64,000 bases of DNA from Tetmemena sp. SeJ-2015 (taxonomy: Eukaryota > Ciliophora > Spirotrichea > Sporadotrichida > Oxytrichidae): the NCBI GenBank assembly GCA_027382625.1, contig JAJKFJ010022100.1, forward strand, positions 124,001 to 188,000. The letters are read 5' to 3'. Under the pieces are notes generated by a model. It did no database searches. It was not told the DNA's origin and saw only the letters and a program-made list of their open reading frames with translations. How positions within the stretch are numbered: the stretch's first letter is position 1; each line of letters starts with the position of its first letter. Below are positions 59,779 through 64,000 of this stretch, one piece after another. The translations under genes and the position numbers were made by a program.

Positions 59779-61500
59779 TCAAGCTTTGATTTCAGTTCTG
59801 CAAATAGGGCAGAATTTTTGCTAATTTAGCCATTCGCCTATACATTTCTTTATGGTATTTATGAAAGCAAGGGAGGATCAGAAGTTTCTCTCCGTTTTTG
59901 TAATCAGATTAGCAGATTGCGCAACTTTTACCCTCCTGGTCTTGCCCTCCTTAGTTCCCACTTTTCTTCTACTCACTTTCCTAATGAAAGACTATTTCTG
60001 GAAGTTAGTTCTTTAAGTCTTCATCAAGCGGGTTCAAAATATAAATATAGATTCTATGTATTTATAAGACTTAATAATTATTAAATAAAAGCAAGAATAA
60101 TGTTGATCTATAATCCTTTATCAAAATATTCCCGACCGTTTACTCTATAAGTATTTATGAGAATACTTTGTTCTTTATTTCTTGTCAATTTTATTTTAAT
60201 TTTAGATGAAATGGAAATTTTGACTTTAATCTATTTGAGAATTTTGACAATCTTTGATTTCATTTCTCTGCATTTCTAGATACTATCCAATATAAATTAA
60301 GAAGTTCTAATTGAGCTTCTAGTCCAAAGCACTCTAAAAATCGTTATAAATTGTTGTGACTTACAAAGTATTCATAGATTTGCTGCTCTAAAAATATCTA
60401 TTTTTTAATTTTTAATGCTCATTCATGTTTTCGAAGTTGGGTCCATTATGTCTCCTATGTTGGTTTGCAGCAAGGAATTCCAAAAGTTCAAGAGGAGGCA
60501 TTTGCACCATCACAGGGTTGTTATACTCCAAAAATGACAAAGCATTTCTAATTCAATAAGATATGATATAGGAATATTAACAATGACTGTGTTTGGAAGA
60601 AGGTGTGGCCTTCCTAGAGCATCAATAGCGTAGTATTGTTGTTGTCTATTTGCAGGCTAATGATTAAATATTCACAAAGAAAAAATATTGGCATGATTTT
60701 GTCGATTCCTGTTTCTTCCAAACATGTTAAGTATATTATGCAAGCTTCCTCCTCCTCTCTGATCTCTTTAGTTATGATTTTGTTCTCTCATATTCCTTTA
60801 TTGATAAATCTTTAAAATTCATTTGTAATTGTTGCGCAGAAAGCTTTCTTTCCTCTTCGTGGTTTCTGGCCCTTCTATCATTGTCCCTGTTAGCGAATGG
60901 GTTCTGTCCAACATCTATATTTAAGTTTAAGCTTGTTCCAACAGTAAATGTAACTTAATTCTGAAATTGTTAGGAGTGCGTTACCTTGATTTTATCTTTG
61001 GTGGTCGAAATCTCTATCATAATCTGGCAGTTAGGAACCCTCCATCATTTCGTCATCCTCTTTTTAAAATAATAATCTATGGTTAGGTAGTGAGCAGATA
61101 CATGGTCCTCTAATTCTAATTAACTTATCCATAAAATAGGCAAAAGATCTTAAATGTATTATTTTCTTGTTGGGAGTGGAAGGCACCTTCTTCCATATTT
61201 TGTCTAATGTTCCTTTCCTAATACTAGTTTAATAATTTAATTTTAAGTTTTGAATGGGTTGCTATGTGGTTTGCTCTCTCCTAATGTAAATTTGTAATTA
61301 TAAATAGGCTGAAAAGATATTTGGGAGCTTTTTACATTTAGAATTGCGAGTTCTGGTTTTATACTACTGTCTATCTATTTTGTTGTTGTTGTCTCTTCTC
61401 AATTTCCTTCTTCCTTTGGCATTGCTAAGAATGAAGGAAGGCGTTTGTTTGGGGCACTTATGATCCACTGAAAGTGCTGATCAAAGTAAAGAATGTTTAC
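59779..61500 (-). CDS. RING-H2 finger protein, copy 1
   Basis: The C-terminal RING-H2 domain reads SCAICQSDYKNGEKLLILPC, FHKYHKE, CIGEWLNQQKFCPICRTEIK, then TGA at 59779-59781. All eight metal ligands (C3H2C3) are present. One extra A near 59850 must be skipped. Upstream frames give FHQESEQKKSGNQGGQDQEG, PVMVQMPPLELLEFLAANQH, RDNDRRARNHEEERKLSAQQ, KEDDEMMEGSQLPDYDRDFD and RRKLRRDNNNKIDRQQYKTR. The protein is thus long, Q/N/R-rich and disordered ahead of the RING. Such proteins are usually E3 ubiquitin ligases. The start near 61500 is unresolved. A 29-nt GT-AG intron around 60336-60365 is likely. Confidence 0.6.
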
Positions 61501-61785
61501 CAGAATTAGCAGAGTTGAGTTTGCAAAATGTCTGTCCTTCCAGAATTTTGCATATTAGAATTGGTTATTGCTCATTTTTTAAGACCAAATTAGAACTCAA
61601 AATTATCAATATATTCAATTCGCAAATCCAAAGTTATACTCAAAATGAAATTAAAGAAATAACGCTATATCAAAATCCTAAAATAAAAAGAATCTAACAT
61701 AAATAATTACAAATAAATAATTTTAATATGGATATTAAAAAATAATTATTAGGACTATTAAAAAATAAGGATTGCTATTTTTCTT

Positions 61786-63100
61786 TTCCTTCTCTTTTTT
61801 AATTAGATAAGCCTAATATATAAATGAATTGATCAAGAATGATGTAATATGAAATAAAATTGATTTAATCTCCGATATTGTGCTAAATAATAATCTTGAG
61901 AGTTCTAACTATCTATCATTTTGAAACATCAAGCTTTGATTTCATTCTGCAAATGGGGCAAAACTTTTGCTAATCTAGCCACTCGCTATACACTCTTTAT
62001 GATTTTATAGGATGAATACGAATACAAAATCGGAGGAAAGAGATATTTAATAAATTCATAGTAGACTTGATTGAAGACTTATTTCAATGGTTAACCCCTA
62101 GATAGTAATTTTTCTCCTAAGTTCGAAACCCAAGGCAAAACTTTTTTTATTTTTTTCTGACCAATATTTTAATAGAATAGAATAAGTAATAGAGTAATAG
62201 CAAATTAAAAATATTTGAAGAAATTTAAGAAAGATGAGAAAGGAAGATGAGGAATTTTAATTAGCGGAAGAATTTTTAAAAGGGGAAAAGTTTAAAAATA
62301 AAAAGGATTTTTAAAAAAGGAAAATAAAACTGAATTTAGTTCAAAAGTACGAAATTTAAAAGATCAAGCAGTTATAAATTTGAGATGTCTTTTTTAATTA
62401 AACCATCAGATTTTTTATACATCTCTTTTTCACAATCTCTCTAATCCATTCATATTCTACCTATAATGAAAGCAAGGTAGGATCAGAAGTTTCTCTCCCT
62501 TTTTGTAATCAGATTAGCAGATTGCGCAATTTTTACCTTCTTGGTCTTGCCCTGCTTAATTTCTACTGTTGCTCTTCCTGCTTTCTTAACCAAAGACTAT
62601 TTCTGGCAACTAATTCTTTATCTTTGAGTTTAAGGGGTTAAATTTACATTATTTTAATTTATATAATAAAAATAAATAATTTTTCGAATTTAAAAAGAGA
62701 GAAAATTGTTAAATTTTATCTAATCAACTATTTACAATAAATTGCAAAGATTTATCAAATTATAAACTCTAAAATTTTAAATGATCGGAAAATATGTACT
62801 TTCCTTGATTTTTAATTTCAGAATCTATAAATTGTATAAAATAAAGTAAGTTCTGATTGAGCTTCTAGTCTAAAGCAGTCTAAAACTGTTATAAATAGGT
62901 ATTGCTTACAAAGTAATCATAGATTTACTGCTCATTTACTACTTTATTCAAATACTAGGCTAAATTTTTAAAAAAGCTCACTCATGTTTTCAAACCTGGG
63001 ATCATAACTTTCGCTATTTAAGTTTGCGGGATATTATTAAAACCGAGGATGGTTCTGAACCACCGCGTGCCTATAGCTGCTATTGTTGTTGTTGTTATTG
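61786..63100 (-). pseudogene. diverged tandem copy of the RING-H2 gene 3' part, split by an insertion
   Basis: 61786-62000 aligns to 59617-59860 and 62462-63100 to about 59868-60660. Shared stretches include ATCAAGCTTTGATTTCA, TGATTACAAAAA-GGGAGAGA (minus strand), TCAGATTAGCAGATTGCGCAA, GAGCTTCTAGTC and the TTGTTGTTG run. The copy lacks one base in the CIGEW codons (TGTATAGCGAGTGG against TGTATAGGCGAATGG) and has a ~455-bp AT-rich insertion (about 62006-62462) inside the RING. It also lacks the N-terminal part seen in copy 1. Probably non-functional unless the insert is an IES and the shift an error. Confidence 0.6.
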
Positions 63101-63539
63101 ACAAAATATCTTTAATTAAAATTAATATAAACTTGTTTTTAAATAGGTATATTAACAAAGGCAGCAGTTGGGAAATTATTTTGACGTCTTTAATGAGAAT
63201 TATTACTAATTTAGAGTTGATTCGAAAAATAAAAGCTATTCTAGTTATATTTGACTAATGTGACAGGTGTATATCTTTAAGTTTGTGCAAATTAAAATTA
63301 TTTATATTATTAGTGGGATTAATTTAAAAAATATAGTTAACTAAAGTAAACTTCATTTAATTAAGTCAAATTTTGAATCGTATTTTTAGACTTTGGGAAT
63401 AAAATTCAATGGATTAGTCTTTTTAAGTTCATAAATAAATTACAGCGAGATAGATATTCTAAAAGTCTATACTTATAAAAGAGAATGAGAAAAGAAAGAG
63501 AGTGTAATTATTTATAAAGTCTATGAAAGCAAATAAGGA
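63101..63539. other. AT-rich region, nothing recognised
   Basis: Very AT-rich, with no convincing frame on either strand and no repeat recognised. It follows the end of the RING copy-2 homology. Confidence 0.35.
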
Positions 63540-64000
63540 AAATGCAGAGTACAAATGACAGGAATGGAGCTGCTATCAAGAGATTGGGTCTGGACACTAA
63601 GCATTGCTAGAGACTGGGTACAAATGTAACTAGCCAGAGAGTCTTCTGTCTTATAGACTAAGGCCACTAGTTTGACCTGGGTGGTTGGAGGGAGGTACTT
63701 TTCTGGTACTATAAGCAAAAAATGGTGCTTTTAATTTGAGAATTCTCTAGGCCAGAGGCCCAAACAAAATTGTAGAAGTGAAAGTAAAAATCAAAAATTA
63801 ACGATGCAAATATCACACAAAGCTTAAGTATAACTGGTTCCAGGAAAGTGCCACCATCTAAATACCCCCGCAACACTGTGTTTACTAAGCCTATAAAGAC
63901 AGAACTCTCTGACCAATCATCTCTACCCTGTCTATCATAATGCTGAGCGTCCTCCGAAGCCAAATGGACAAATGCCTTGATAATAGTTCCATGCCTTTCA
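63400..64000 (-). CDS. ORF at right edge with hydrophobic segments, unknown
   Basis: A minus-strand frame is open from the window edge at 64000 to about 63400 in the ciliate code. Its right part reads FVHLASEDAQHYDRQGRDDW and SVFIGLVNTVLRGYLDGGTF. A hydrophobic, aromatic segment follows (VILKLCVIFASLIFDFYFHF), then LWLVTFVPSLQQ and FLSFVLCIFLICF. GC is higher than in the adjoining DNA at 63.1-63.5 kb. The start lies outside the window. It could be a membrane protein; no family is recognised. Confidence 0.35.

Noticed and set aside
62080..62160. tRNA gene suggested by GTTCGAAACCC
   Set aside because: The B-box-like string is present, but the T-stem and acceptor stem do not pair.
1..64000. Somatic genome of Paramecium, Tetrahymena or Stentor
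   Set aside because: Paramecium and Tetrahymena share the code but lack this telomere protein and long-pointer scrambling. Stentor uses the standard code and 15-16-nt introns. Somatic hypotrich DNA would be gene-sized with telomeres.

Overview
The window is germline (micronuclear) DNA of a hypotrich/stichotrich ciliate of the Oxytricha-Stylonychia kind. Four things in the sequence say so. (1) Genes read through in-frame TAA and TAG (Gln) and end at TGA. (2) There is a telomere end-binding protein beta-subunit gene, a spirotrich hallmark. (3) Exons are interrupted by short AT-rich segments flanked by direct repeats of 2-7 bp. Removing the segment plus one repeat restores the frame, as expected for internal eliminated sequences (IESs) with pointers between macronuclear-destined segments (MDSs). 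(4) Two genes are scrambled: their parts lie in the wrong order and are linked by long pointers. GT-AG introns of about 31-71 nt are present as well. The DNA is AT-rich, roughly two thirds.

Layout, left to right: a TPPP/p25-alpha-like gene cut by the left edge (-), a Q/S/N-rich gene (-), a coiled-coil gene (+), complex I NDUFS8 (-), a GC-rich island of unknown nature, and SF-assemblin (+). Next comes the scrambled WASH-complex strumpellin gene (+), in the order middle / decayed tandem copy / last / first. Then comes a scrambled giant USP9X/USP24-like deubiquitinase (-), whose N-terminal block lies downstream of its catalytic/C-terminal block. These are followed by telomere-binding protein beta (-), an MFS-type transporter (-), small hypothetical genes, a low-complexity gene (-), a 146-aa protein (-) and a long unrecognised gene (+). 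The second half holds an EML-type WD protein (-), UXT (-), a 2-phosphoglycerate-kinase-like P-loop protein (+), an INO80C/Ies6-like YL1-C protein (-), two coiled-coil genes (-), PSMD5 (+), a PX sorting nexin (+) and an ankyrin-repeat gene (-). It ends with a gene split by a 505-bp element with terminal inverted repeats, a RING-H2 gene with a decayed neighbouring copy, and an edge ORF.

The most striking feature is 11.2-16.8 kb. The strumpellin gene is circularly permuted (M-L-F in the germline for F-M-L in the protein). The DNA between M and L is a decayed tandem copy of L, the L-F intergenic stretch, the start of F, and M. The ACCTA pointer falls exactly where functional sequence changes to decayed homologous sequence. 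This looks like gene scrambling caught in the act: tandem duplication followed by complementary decay. The USP gene next door is permuted the same way, with an 11-bp pointer inside its catalytic domain, but without an obvious decayed copy.

Limits: everything was read by eye. Several genes need a single-base shift, usually in a homopolymer, which may be sequencing error or tiny IESs. Ends of unrecognised genes are approximate.
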